Shown here in pieces: positions 34,063 through 43,164 of a stretch of 44,585 nt of DNA (position 1 is its first letter; the number at the start of each line of letters is the position of its first letter). The DNA is from Chlamydiota bacterium. GTDB taxonomy: Bacteria; Chlamydiota; Chlamydiia; Chlamydiales; Parachlamydiaceae. The notes below the pieces were generated by a model. The model was not told the origin of the DNA. It worked only from the letters and a program-made list of their open reading frames with translations, and searched no databases. A program made the position numbers and the translations under genes. Where the stretch lies: assembly GCA_013287905.1 (NCBI GenBank), contig JABDCW010000011.1, forward strand, positions 1 through 44,585, given 5' to 3'.

Positions 34063-34288
34063 GAGCAAAAGAGAACAATAAATCAATAGACTTCCTGCGT
34101 AATCTCTGGCTTAGACTGGGAATAACAAAAATAACCGCAGAGCCGCAAAGAACGCTGAGGATCACTGAGTTTTTTTATTAAACTCACTAATTAATAAAAT
34201 ATTATTTAAAAAATTAAGTAAGTTGTATAATAAATATTATAAAACACTTAGTTAAGTGTAATAATTATTTTTTTATTAAGGGGTTGTT
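34063..34288. other. Spacer with repeat remnants and AT-rich leader
   Basis: Contains a diverged copy of the ATAGAC.TC.TGC.TAA motif (34086-34102), a solitary CGCAGAGCCGCAAAGAACGC fragment (about 34128-34150), then about 110 bases of AT-rich DNA with TATAAT-like words (34225-34230) and an interrupted palindrome ACACTTA-GT-TAAGTGT (34244-34259) just ahead of the AAGGGG ribosome site of the next gene. The palindrome is a candidate operator. Promoter assignment is uncertain. Confidence 0.4.
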
Positions 34289-36349
34289 ATGTCTACACTA
34301 GGCGCCGCTCCCTTACCTTCTCCTGTACCCCAAGTACCCGGACTTGGGGCCATTTCGCTTGGCAAAGTCCCTGGCCCCCCAAAAGAAATTTGCGGAATTC
34401 CAGTCGAGTTTAGCGATTTAATAAAAGAAAATGAACAATCGACTATTCGAATAACTTTTACCATTGGATCAGAGAAAATCGTAAGATACGCCAGTATGGC
34501 AAGCAAGGATGGAAAGGATCTAGACTATTTGATCGATCAGGCTGTTAAGATCCATCATGTTTTTATCGACCATATCATGACGAAAGCAGCTGCTGATCCA
34601 ACTAAACAAGCCGAAGCTTTAGTTGCGGCGTTTAAAGAAGGCCACAAATTTACCCGTACTGCTTCCGGAGAAATCAGACACGAAGGAAAAACCGGAGCAA
34701 AAGTCATGGACCAAGGGGACGTAATTGGACACATCAAGGGTAGCTCAGTGCTAAATACCAGCGGGGAGATCACAAGCGATACACTTAAACTCTATGAAGG
34801 GATGATCAAATCACATATCGAGAGGCTTAAGCCATCAACACCACCCGCTAAGCCTGGTGAGCCTGCGGCTGCTGCCAAACCTGCTGATGCGCCTGCTTCT
34901 AAATCCGGACATGATGAGGTTTCAGCTGAGCCTCTATCTTCATCGTCTAAACCAGCTGAGGCTCCTCATCCCGCTTCCATCCCTAATTCTGACAGCCCAG
35001 CTCCAGACAAAGCCAACATACACCCAGCTTCACTTGCTGCCAAATCTAAACCACTTCCACCTACCCGAAATGCACCACCTCGTCCAGAAAAACCTTCTTC
35101 TAAATCACCCGAACCTTCTGCTGCCCCTTCTACCCCATCATCTGATGCTGCCAAAGCCAATGAACCCCTAAAATACTCAAAACCGCCTCTTCCTAAAGAA
35201 CCACCGCCCGCTCCTGCCTCCTCTTCCGGATCAGGCGCTTCTCCTAAACCCGCCGAGGCTGCTAAGTCTGTGCAGCCCGCTGAGGTTTCCCCAACATCAG
35301 GAAAAGCTTCTACAGCTCCAGAAGCAACACTGACCAAGGAGGCAGAACTGCAGATCGAAAGCTTAATCCGCGATTTTGGCCAGGTAGGGGCAAACAAAGT
35401 AAATAACGCTTATGATCCTCTCAATCAAACAAATGTAGATAACGCAAGAATGAGCGGCGGAAAATATAAAAAATTAATTGAGAAAGCGTTTATTGGATTT
35501 AAATATATCACCTCGCCTTTTATCAATGATTATCAAAGTGTAATTTCTATCAACAGAAAATATATGACTGATGAGTCTGTTCAACATTTTTGGGAATCAA
35601 TCAAAGACAGGCTTCTCGATGATAATGATCTTATCGATGGCAACATCTCTATAGCAGAAGCTTTACGAAAAATTGTTGATAATGAAGCTCTTTTTACAAC
35701 GATTTTTATGGCGCATGTTAACAGGAAAGAGACATCTCCTGAGGAACAACAAAAGTACATGGGCGAACTTAAGGAACTGATAGACATAAAAATTAAAATC
35801 AGCCCATCGACTAAACAAACAGAGATCACTGCAATCATGCGTGCAAGAGCTAAGATGGACAATGCAAAGAATTACGTATTAAGAAAAAATGGGAAGGGCC
35901 ATTTAGCAGGTGTTTTAAAAAAACTTGAATTTTCCATATGCGGGCGACCTGAAAGAGAGACTGAGGCTAAGATTCGACAAGAACTGACAAAGCTATTTCA
36001 GCGGTTCCCTGACTATAAGACAGATCCAGAGTTTGCCAAGAATCTGCCAGACACATTGGCTTTAATTAAAGAGGAAAATAATCACTTATTACAAAGGGAA
36101 GCGATAGCGATAAGAAATCAGGGGAGAAGACTATTGTATAACCCCATTACTGCCACAAGGGCCGTTCGAGCGGCAAAGAAGGGTACCAAGACAGGAAAGA
36201 TTAAACTGAAGACATCAGAAGTGTTGAAGTTTCTTCACAAAAGAGCAGTTATACCTGAAGATGAACTTAGCAAAAAGCAAACTGAGTTTAATAGACGAGT
36301 TAATTACGCCGGGGCGGCGCTTCTTCATAAGATCGAGCAAAAACTGTAA
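34289..36349 (+). CDS. Proline-rich two-domain protein, candidate secreted effector
   Basis: 686 residues, no recognised family, no Sec signal peptide. The N-terminus is Pro/Ala/Gly-rich (1-31). Residues 32-180 form a compact mixed segment. Residues 181-349 are low-complexity, rich in Pro, Ala, Ser and Lys, with PLPPTR (255-260), which fits the class II SH3-ligand pattern PxxPxR, then APPRPEKP and KPPLPKEPPP. Residues 350-686 are helical and charged, with a basic C-terminal region (RAVRAAKKGTKTGK). A disordered proline-rich linker with a eukaryotic-type ligand motif is common in type III secretion effectors of chlamydiae, but secretion is inference. An AAGGGG ribosome site precedes the ATG. 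Confidence 0.7.
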   Translation: MSTLGAAPLPSPVPQVPGLGAISLGKVPGPPKEICGIPVEFSDLIKENEQSTIRITFTIGSEKIVRYASMASKDGKDLDYLIDQAVKIHHVFIDHIMTKAAADPTKQAEALVAAFKEGHKFTRTASGEIRHEGKTGAKVMDQGDVIGHIKGSSVLNTSGEITSDTLKLYEGMIKSHIERLKPSTPPAKPGEPAAAAKPADAPASKSGHDEVSAEPLSSSSKPAEAPHPASIPNSDSPAPDKANIHPASLAAKSKPLPPTRNAPPRPEKPSSKSPEPSAAPSTPSSDAAKANEPLKYSKPPLPKEPPPAPASSSGSGASPKPAEAAKSVQPAEVSPTSGKASTAPEATLTKEAELQIESLIRDFGQVGANKVNNAYDPLNQTNVDNARMSGGKYKKLIEKAFIGFKYITSPFINDYQSVISINRKYMTDESVQHFWESIKDRLLDDNDLIDGNISIAEALRKIVDNEALFTTIFMAHVNRKETSPEEQQKYMGELKELIDIKIKISPSTKQTEITAIMRARAKMDNAKNYVLRKNGKGHLAGVLKKLEFSICGRPERETEAKIRQELTKLFQRFPDYKTDPEFAKNLPDTLALIKEENNHLLQREAIAIRNQGRRLLYNPITATRAVRAAKKGTKTGKIKLKTSEVLKFLHKRAVIPEDELSKKQTEFNRRVNYAGAALLHKIEQKL

Positions 36350-36352
36350 AAT

Positions 36353-36379
36353 TCAGCACTCTAGCCACCTATCTGCTAA
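36353..36379. promoter_or_regulatory. Degenerate CIRCE operator (HrcA binding site)
   Basis: TCAGCACTC (36353-36361), 9 bases, ATCTGCTAA (36371-36379). Against the consensus TTAGCACTC-N9-GAGTGCTAA the left half matches 8 of 9 and the right half 6 of 9, with the spacing exactly right. It sits 5 bases upstream of the -35 box of the hrcA promoter. A degenerate CIRCE at dnaK operons is known in Chlamydia. Confidence 0.75.
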
Positions 36380-36384
36380 ATTTG

Positions 36385-36413
36385 TTGACAGAAAAAGAGC
36401 AATCGAATAATAT
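36385..36413 (+). promoter_or_regulatory. hrcA operon promoter
   Basis: Perfect TTGACA (36385-36390), 17-base spacer, TAATAT (36408-36413). The start codon of hrcA follows 33 bases later. Confidence 0.8.
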
Positions 36414-36446
36414 AGGGTTAAATAGCAAGTTTTGCGGATTTAACCT

Positions 36447-37624
36447 ATGAATGCTCTAAAATCAGTAGTCAAAAAATCAAACAAACAGGAAAGGGAACAT
36501 AAAGTTCTTTTAGGGTTGATCGAGCATTTTTTGCAAACCGGACGTCCGGTTGGCTCCAATACCCTTAAAGATTTAGGATTCGACACCCTAAGTTCCGCTA
36601 CCATACGCAACTACTTTGCCAATCTCGAACAGACAGGATATTTGACACAACAACACGCATCCGCGGACGGATCCCGACAGCAAAAGCCTATCGCCTCTAT
36701 GCCAATGAATATCTTGACTCCCCATTAGAGGAACTGCAAAATCCATTCGATGATTTACGACGCGCACACACAAGGGAAGTGGCTGCCTATCTTCAAAAGG
36801 CGATCGAAAACTTAAGCGGGAAAATTCATGCCGCGGTTTTCATTTCATTGCCCTATTTTGAACAAGACCTGATCACAAATATCAAAATTATCCCCGTTGA
36901 TGCCGAAAGAGCCCTATGTTTGATCACCACTGATTTTGGCCAGGTCATCACGGAAATTTTGCAAACAGGACATAAATTAAGTTTATTTAATTGCAAAAGG
37001 ATCGAAAGCTACTTTAGCTGGAGGATTGGAAGGCAAAATGAACCGGTCGACCTCAATGAATGGGAAAAGACGCTTGCCCAAAAGCTTTATAATGAATTGA
37101 TCGTCCGTTACATCGTCAGTTACAGCGAAGTCGCCCAGGAAGGACTTTTACGCGCTGGTCTTTCCGCCCTGCTTCATTATCCGGAATTTCGCAAAGCAGA
37201 TCTCTTAACCGACAGCCTGGCGCTTTTTGAAAATACGCAAGGAATGCGGCTGCTGTTAAAGAATTGCGCAAAATCGGGAAAATTAAAATTTTGGATCGAT
37301 GAGGACCTTAACCCCTATTCATCCGGCATATCTTCCCAATGCACAGTCATCGCTATCCCCTATTGCGTCAATAACCATATTGTAGGGGCCGTTGGACTCC
37401 TGAGCCCTCTTCGCATCCCCTACCGGACATTTTTTTCCATCTGTACCCATTTTTCAAATAGTATCAGCGAAGCTTTGACCAACAGCCTTTATAAATTTAA
37501 GATCACGATCAAACAGCCGGAGCAAAAAACAATCGGGGCAAAACAACCCTTATGCGCTATTTCCTTTAAACAGGATATGCTGCAACTTGAACATAAAACC
37601 CATTTGACAAGAGAAACAATATGA
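36447..37624 (+). pseudogene. hrcA: hrcA, heat-shock repressor, frameshifted as sequenced
   Basis: HrcA represses chaperone operons by binding CIRCE. The first frame (36447-36728) gives the winged-helix part with SSATIRNYF (49-57) but turns to nonsense after QQHAS-A73 and stops at 36728. The family motif GRIPT and the rest of HrcA continue in the next frame from 36668 to 37624 (318 residues), including TTDFGQV, LYNELIVRY and AIPYCVNNHIVGAVGLLSP. Restoring one base near 36665-36667 (for example GCGGAC to GCGGGAC) gives one 392-residue HrcA, the usual chlamydial length. So this is a one-base deletion in the sequence: real mutation, strain variant or sequencing error. The end overlaps grpE by ATGA. 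Confidence 0.88.
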
Positions 37625-38178
37625 ACAATTCAGAGTCCACAAGCAACCAGGAAGAACCATCAGTTGAGGCAGCATCCGAAAATCTGTCCGAAGCGGAAAA
37701 CTTAAAACGAGAACTGTCCGAATGCAAAGATAAATACTTACGCGTTCTTGCCGAATCGGAAAATGCGCGTAAACGCCTGCAAAAAGAAAAACAGGAGATG
37801 ATCCAATACGCTCTGCAAAATGTCATTATCGAGTTTCTAAACCCGATCGACCATATGGAAAATGCCCTAAAATTTACGGAGCAAATGCCAAATGAGGTAA
37901 AAAACTGGGCCATCGGCTTCCAAATGATCCTGTCGCAATTTAAGGACGTCCTGACCGCTAATGGAGTCACCCCGTTTGAATCGGAAGGCAAACCATTTAA
38001 TCATGACTGGCATGAGGCGATTGAAGCGATTGAAACCACTGATTTTCCTCCGGGTATTGTTGTCGAGGAAAATTTGCGGGGCTATTTAATGGGAAAAAAG
38101 GTCATTCGCCCGGCAAGGGTCAAAGTGTCAAAGAACCCTGAGAATAAGTCCAACGAAGAAAATGAAACGGAAGATTAA
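37621..38178 (+). CDS. grpE: Nucleotide exchange factor GrpE
   Basis: 185 residues. N-terminal acidic/Ser-rich segment, a long coiled-coil helix (about 20-70: LKRELSECKDKYLRVLAES and on) and a beta domain with HDWHEAIEAIETTDFPPGIV and RGYLMGKKVIRPARVKVSK, the GrpE signature. It releases ADP from DnaK. It starts inside the hrcA stop (ATGA), so it is translationally coupled to hrcA. The gap to dnaK is unusually long for this operon and contains a palindromic element. Confidence 0.95.
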   Translation: MNNSESTSNQEEPSVEAASENLSEAENLKRELSECKDKYLRVLAESENARKRLQKEKQEMIQYALQNVIIEFLNPIDHMENALKFTEQMPNEVKNWAIGFQMILSQFKDVLTANGVTPFESEGKPFNHDWHEAIEAIETTDFPPGIVVEENLRGYLMGKKVIRPARVKVSKNPENKSNEENETED

Positions 38179-38190
38179 AATTTAACAATA

Positions 38191-38401
38191 AATGCAATGT
38201 GCGAGTTTCCCTGAAAAAATTAAACACAGAGGCACAGAGGCACAGAGAAAACTTTCTTTTTTGCTGAAAGCAAAAAAGAAAAGCACTTATTTTTTTTCGC
38301 ATCGCGAAAAAAAATGGTTTCTTAACAGCAAGACAACCTGATTATTTTTCTCTGTGTCTCTCTTGTCTCTGTGTTTTAAAAACTCGACCGTCGCGTTAAT
38401 T
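38191..38401. repeat. Composite palindrome inserted between grpE and dnaK
   Basis: Outer ends: 38378-38401 matches the right arm of the 1411-1537 element in 22 of 24 bases, and 38191-38208 is a diverged left arm (15 of 18). Inside are CACAGAG-type arms (38222-38251 and about 38345-38376), enclosing two small perfect hairpins: 38253-38281 (13-bp stem) and 38290-38314 (11-bp stem, TTTTTTTTCGC and complement). So one family's ends enclose another family's arms. Its position inside the hrcA-grpE-dnaK transcript could reduce read-through or set up separate dnaK expression. Confidence 0.75.
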
Positions 38402-38425
38402 AAAGAAACAACAAGGAGAAATATT

Positions 38426-40393
38426 ATGGCGGAAGCTAAAAAAGGAAAAAGGATCATCGGCATCGATTTAGGAACAACGAATTCCTGTGTTGCTGTAATG
38501 GAGGGAGGCCAGCCCAAAGTGATCGCCTCTTCGGAAGGATCGAGGACAACCCCATCTGTTGTTGCTTATAAGGGAAGTGAACGGATCGTCGGCATTCCGG
38601 CAAAAAGGCAGGCAGTGACCAACCCCGAAAACACGATCACCTCATCGAAACGGTTCATTGGAAGAAAGTATGCCGAAGTGGCATCCGAAATAAAAACCGT
38701 ACCCTATAAAGTTGTCAGCAACAATAATGGCGATGCTGTCTTCAGCATTATGGGAAATACCATGACTCCGGAAGAGATTGCCGCACAGGTCCTCATCAAA
38801 ATGAAAGAAACGGCAGAAGCCTATCTCGGGGAAAAAGTGACAGAAGCTGTCATCACTGTACCTGCCTACTTTAACGATTCGCAGCGTCAATCGACAAAAG
38901 ATGCCGGCCGCATTGCCGGGCTCGATGTCAAACGGATTATCCCGGAACCAACAGCTGCAGCTTTGGCCTATGGACTCGACAAAGAAAAGGCGGATAAAAA
39001 AATTGCTGTATTCGACCTTGGCGGCGGTACATTTGACATTTCGATCCTCGAAATCGGCGATGGCGTCTTTGAGGTGCTGTCGACAAATGGAGATACCCAT
39101 TTAGGCGGCGATGACTTTGATAATGCGATCCTCAACTGGATGCTAGAAACGTTCAAAAAAGAACAGGGTATTGATCTGCATAATGATAAAATGGCCCTGC
39201 AGCGTCTGCGCGATGCAGCTGAAAAAGCAAAAATCGAGCTTTCCGGAACACTATCGACAGAAATCAATCAGCCGTTCATTACCATGGATGCCTCCGGGCC
39301 TAAGCACTTGGCGTTGACATTGACACGGGCCAACCTGGAAAACTTAACGCATGATCTCATCGAGCGCACGCGCGAACCTTGTTTAAAAGCCATTAAAGAT
39401 TCCGGAATCAGCAAGGATGATATTGGCGAAGTGATCCTCGTCGGCGGAATGACAAGAATGCCGGCTGTTCAGGAAATGGTCAAAGCGATTTTCGGGAAAG
39501 AAGGGCACAAAGGGGTCAACCCGGATGAAGTCGTGGCGGTCGGCGCTGCGATCCAGGGCGGCGTTTTGGCAGGGACAGTCAAGGATGTTCTATTGCTTGA
39601 CGTTACCCCTCTGACACTTGGAATCGAAACTCTTGGCGGCGTCATGACACCTCTTGTCGAGCGCAATACGACGATCCCGACTCAGAAAAAACAAGTGTTC
39701 TCCACAGCTGCAGACAATCAGCCGGCTGTCACCATCCGCGTCCTGCAGGGAGAGCGAAAAATGGCCAATGACAACAAGGAAGTTGGGCGTTTTGACCTCG
39801 CCGATATCCCTCCTGCTCCTCGCGGTTTGCCGCAAATCGAAGTTGCCTTTAATATCGATGCCGACGGGATTTTGCATGTCTCTGCAAAAGATCTCTCCAG
39901 CGGCAAAGAGCAAAAGATCCGCATCGAAGCGCAATCCGGATTAAAAGAAGATGATATCAAACGGATGCTCAGAGATGCAGAAGATCACGCTGAAGAAGAT
40001 AAAAGAAGGCGCGAAGAAGTCGAGATCCACAATGAGGCTGACTCCTTAGCATTTCGTGCGCAAAAGTCGTTGAACGAGTATAAAGATAAACTGCCAAAGG
40101 ATGTCGTCGATGCGGTCCAAAGCAAAATCGCTTCTGTGAAAGATGCATTGGAGAGCAAAGACAATATACGCATTAAACGTGCAAAGGAAGAGCTCGAAGC
40201 TGAGATGCAGCACATTGGCGAGGCAATGTCAAAAGCTGCAGGAGCAGCAGGACAAGGAGCGCAAAGCCACGGGCAAAGCAGCGAACAGCACTCCCACGGT
40301 CAAAGTCATGCAGAGAGCGGCAGCCAATCATCGGGGCCGAACGATGATATCGAAGAGGCCGATGTCGAGATCATCGACCCGGAAAAAAAATAG
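38426..40393 (+). CDS. dnaK: Chaperone DnaK (Hsp70)
   Basis: 655 residues from ATG 38426, which has AGGAG 8 bases upstream and begins [18 protein letters not shown]. The frame is open back to 38354, but those 24 codons read through the repeat and have no Hsp70 likeness. Motifs present: [13 protein letters not shown] (phosphate 1), [16 protein letters not shown] (phosphate 2), [14 protein letters not shown] (adenosine), and the interdomain linker [15 protein letters not shown]. The C-terminal lid ends in a Gly/Ser/His/Gln-rich tail ([14 protein letters not shown]) and VEIIDPEKK. Part of the CIRCE-controlled operon by position. Confidence 0.96.
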   Translation: MAEAKKGKRIIGIDLGTTNSCVAVMEGGQPKVIASSEGSRTTPSVVAYKGSERIVGIPAKRQAVTNPENTITSSKRFIGRKYAEVASEIKTVPYKVVSNNNGDAVFSIMGNTMTPEEIAAQVLIKMKETAEAYLGEKVTEAVITVPAYFNDSQRQSTKDAGRIAGLDVKRIIPEPTAAALAYGLDKEKADKKIAVFDLGGGTFDISILEIGDGVFEVLSTNGDTHLGGDDFDNAILNWMLETFKKEQGIDLHNDKMALQRLRDAAEKAKIELSGTLSTEINQPFITMDASGPKHLALTLTRANLENLTHDLIERTREPCLKAIKDSGISKDDIGEVILVGGMTRMPAVQEMVKAIFGKEGHKGVNPDEVVAVGAAIQGGVLAGTVKDVLLLDVTPLTLGIETLGGVMTPLVERNTTIPTQKKQVFSTAADNQPAVTIRVLQGERKMANDNKEVGRFDLADIPPAPRGLPQIEVAFNIDADGILHVSAKDLSSGKEQKIRIEAQSGLKEDDIKRMLRDAEDHAEEDKRRREEVEIHNEADSLAFRAQKSLNEYKDKLPKDVVDAVQSKIASVKDALESKDNIRIKRAKEELEAEMQHIGEAMSKAAGAAGQGAQSHGQSSEQHSHGQSHAESGSQSSGPNDDIEEADVEIIDPEKK

Positions 40394-40405
40394 AATAAAA
40401 AATTA

Positions 40406-40508
40406 ACCACAGAGCTCACAGAAGGCACAGAGAAGACGATAACAAGATGATAAGTTGCTATTTGTCATCCTTATCATCTTCTCTCTTGCTCTCTGTGGGC
40501 TCTGTGGT
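40406..40508. repeat. CACAGAG-family palindrome after dnaK
   Basis: Outer arms from ACCACAGAG (40406) to CTCTGTGGT (ending 40508) pair with some mismatches over about 30 bases, and an inner AAGATGATAAG / CTTATCATCTT hairpin (40444-40454 and 40470-40480) is perfect. It starts 12 bases after the dnaK stop and probably terminates the operon. Confidence 0.7.
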
Positions 40509-40604
40509 GATTATCCTCTAAGATTGTCCTTCCAAAAAAACAAAATAATTAGTAAAGTACAGAAAAAATCCGATCCGTATAAAAACGCCTAATAGAGAAA
40601 TTTT

Positions 40605-43160
40605 ATGTTTGATAAATTTACAAACCGAGCCAAGCAGGTCATCAAACTTGCCAAAAAAGAATCTCAGAGGATGAATCATAACTACCTTGGAACTGAACAC
40701 GTTCTGATGGGATTGCTCAAGCTTGGCCAGGGCGTTGCCGTTAATGTCTTGCGCAATCTCAATATCGATTTTGAAACCGTCCGCGCAGAAGTAGAAAAGC
40801 AGGTAGGGTTTGGACCGGAAATTCAAGTGTACGGAGATCCGGCATTGACCGGAAAAGTGAAAAAAGTTTTTGAATTCGCAAACGAAGAAGCTGCTAATCT
40901 CAATCATAATTACGTGGGAACGGAACATTTATTGCTTGGGCTATTGCGGCAGTCCGATGGAGTTGCGGCCCATGTACTCGAAAGTCTTAATGTGAACTTA
41001 AAAGAGGTCCGAAAAGAAGTTTTACGGGAACTGGAAAGCTTTAATTTACAACTCCCCCCTATCGGCAATATGGGAAATGCTCCTCCTCTTGGCCAACAAG
41101 GAGCCGGCGCAAAACCATTTGACAAAAACCAGTCTTCGACAGCATCGGAAAAAATGCCTGCTCTAAAAGCCTATGGCCATGATCTGACAGAGATGTGCCG
41201 CGAAGGGAAAATGGACCCGGTCATTGGACGTAAGGACGAGATTGAACGATTGATCCTGATCCTGTGCCGCCGCCGCAAAAATAACCCTGTTCTTGTAGGA
41301 GAGGCAGGCGTTGGAAAAACGGCAATTGTAGAGGGTTTAGCTCAAGCCATTGTCAAAGGGGATGTGCCCGATAATTTACGCAAAAAGAAGCTGATCACGC
41401 TTGACCTTGCCTTAATGATCGCCGGAACAAAATACCGGGGACAATTTGAAGAGCGGATCAAGGCAGTGATGGATGAAGTAAAAAAGAATGGAAACGTCCT
41501 TCTTTTCATCGATGAACTTCATACCATTGTCGGTGCGGGCGCTGCCGAAGGAGCTATCGACGCCTCTAATATTTTAAAGCCGGCCCTTTCGAGAAGCGAG
41601 CTGCAATGCATAGGTGCGACCACGACCGATGAATATCGCAAGCACATTGAAAAAGATGCCGCCTTGGAACGCCGATTCCAAAAAATTTTGGTCCAGCCGC
41701 CGAGCATTAATGAAACAATCGAAATTCTCAATGGACTGAAGACCAAATACGAAGAACATCATAAATGTATCTACACCCCTCAGGCAATTAGTGCCGCAGC
41801 TATTCTCTCTGACCGTTACATTCCGGGACGGTTCCTGCCGGATAAAGCGATCGACCTCATGGACGAGGCCGGCGCAAAAATGCGCATTGCCATGATGAAC
41901 CAGCCTCAGGATATTGGCAAATATGAAGTGGAGATCGAAGAGCTGCGCATTGCAAAGGAACTTGCGATCAGCCATCAGGAGTATGAAAAAGCGGCAAAAC
42001 TGCGCGATAAGGAAAAAACATTAAGGGAGCAACTCCAGCAAATCCGTTCCCAATGGGAAACAAACAAGGAAGAGCATGAAGTGGTCGTCGAGGATGAAGA
42101 CATTGCCCTTGTGATCTCAGGACAAAGCGGGATTCCGCTTAGCAAGCTGACTGAAGGAGAAACGCAAAAAGTTCTTAAAATGGAAGAGATCCTGCGGGAA
42201 AATATCGTGGGACAAGACGAGGCTCTTAGCACAATTTGCAGGGCCATTCGCCGAAGCAGAGCCGACATCAAAGACCCAAAAAGGCCTACTGGAGCTTTCC
42301 TTTTCCTTGGACCTACCGGCGTTGGCAAAACACTTCTTGCGCGTTTGCTGGCCATTAACCTGTTTGGAGGCGAAAATGCGCTCATCCAGGTCGATATGTC
42401 CGAATACATGGAAAAATTTGCCGTCAGCAGGATCACAGGATCCCCTCCCGGGTATGTAGGACATGAAGAGGGCGGCCAATTGACAGAACAGGTACGTCAG
42501 CGTCCCTATTCCGTAGTCTTGTTCGATGAAATTGAAAAAGCACACCCAGATGTGATGGACCTTTTGTTGCAGATACTCGAAGAGGGGCGTCTGACCGACT
42601 CATTCGGGCGTAAAGTCGATTTCCGCAATACCATCATCATCATGACATCCAACCTGGGTGCCGACCTGATTAAAAAAAGCTCCGAAGTGGGATTTGCCGC
42701 GGCAGAAGGTTCCCTCGATTATGCCCATATCAAAGAAAAAATCTTAACCGCGGTCAAAAAACATTTCAAACCGGAATTTTTAAACCGTCTAAATGATGTG
42801 ATCATCTTCCAGCCATTGCAAAAAGAAGGGTTATTGCATGTGATCGAACTTGAGCTAAAAAAACTTCTTGCAAGACTTGAACAGCGCGAAGTCTATATTG
42901 TTCTGGATGCAAAAGCTAAAGAGTTCCTTGTCGACAAGGGATTTCAGCCTGAAATGGGAGCTAGACCCTTACGCCGGACAATCGAGAAATATTTGGAAGA
43001 TCCTCTGGCAGAAAAGCTGCTGGCATTTCCAAATGAGGGAAGGCGTTGTCTGGTCACCGTAGAAAACGATCAACTGGTCTTTGTCGATCAGGAGGTTTTT
43101 TTACGGCATAAACAGATTAAAGAACCGCGTGAAAAAAAATCAGCTGCAAGTGCAGGTTAA
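40605..43160 (+). CDS. clpC: ATP-dependent Clp protease ATPase subunit ClpC
   Basis: 851 residues, Hsp100 class 1 with two AAA+ modules. Two N-domain repeats ([15 protein letters not shown] and [15 protein letters not shown]) in the first 140 residues are typical of ClpC. Walker A1 GEAGVGKT (232-239), a UVR-like middle segment (about 442-480, [18 protein letters not shown]), Walker A2 GPTGVGKT (569-576), and a VGF tripeptide (695-697), the loop by which ClpC docks on ClpP. So it is a protease partner and not a ClpB disaggregase. No ClpP gene is in the window. I found no convincing promoter between the palindrome and the ATG. Confidence 0.94.
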   Translation: MFDKFTNRAKQVIKLAKKESQRMNHNYLGTEHVLMGLLKLGQGVAVNVLRNLNIDFETVRAEVEKQVGFGPEIQVYGDPALTGKVKKVFEFANEEAANLNHNYVGTEHLLLGLLRQSDGVAAHVLESLNVNLKEVRKEVLRELESFNLQLPPIGNMGNAPPLGQQGAGAKPFDKNQSSTASEKMPALKAYGHDLTEMCREGKMDPVIGRKDEIERLILILCRRRKNNPVLVGEAGVGKTAIVEGLAQAIVKGDVPDNLRKKKLITLDLALMIAGTKYRGQFEERIKAVMDEVKKNGNVLLFIDELHTIVGAGAAEGAIDASNILKPALSRSELQCIGATTTDEYRKHIEKDAALERRFQKILVQPPSINETIEILNGLKTKYEEHHKCIYTPQAISAAAILSDRYIPGRFLPDKAIDLMDEAGAKMRIAMMNQPQDIGKYEVEIEELRIAKELAISHQEYEKAAKLRDKEKTLREQLQQIRSQWETNKEEHEVVVEDEDIALVISGQSGIPLSKLTEGETQKVLKMEEILRENIVGQDEALSTICRAIRRSRADIKDPKRPTGAFLFLGPTGVGKTLLARLLAINLFGGENALIQVDMSEYMEKFAVSRITGSPPGYVGHEEGGQLTEQVRQRPYSVVLFDEIEKAHPDVMDLLLQILEEGRLTDSFGRKVDFRNTIIIMTSNLGADLIKKSSEVGFAAAEGSLDYAHIKEKILTAVKKHFKPEFLNRLNDVIIFQPLQKEGLLHVIELELKKLLARLEQREVYIVLDAKAKEFLVDKGFQPEMGARPLRRTIEKYLEDPLAEKLLAFPNEGRRCLVTVENDQLVFVDQEVFLRHKQIKEPREKKSAASAG

Positions 43161-43164
43161 CAAC

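Noticed and set aside
36779..37624. Independent gene starting at GTG 36779
   Set aside because: It is the second frame of hrcA; the frame is open and HrcA-like upstream to 36668, so it is not a separate gene.
38354..38425. 24-codon extension at the front of DnaK
   Set aside because: It translates repeat DNA, has no Hsp70 likeness, and AGGAG with proper spacing precedes ATG 38426.
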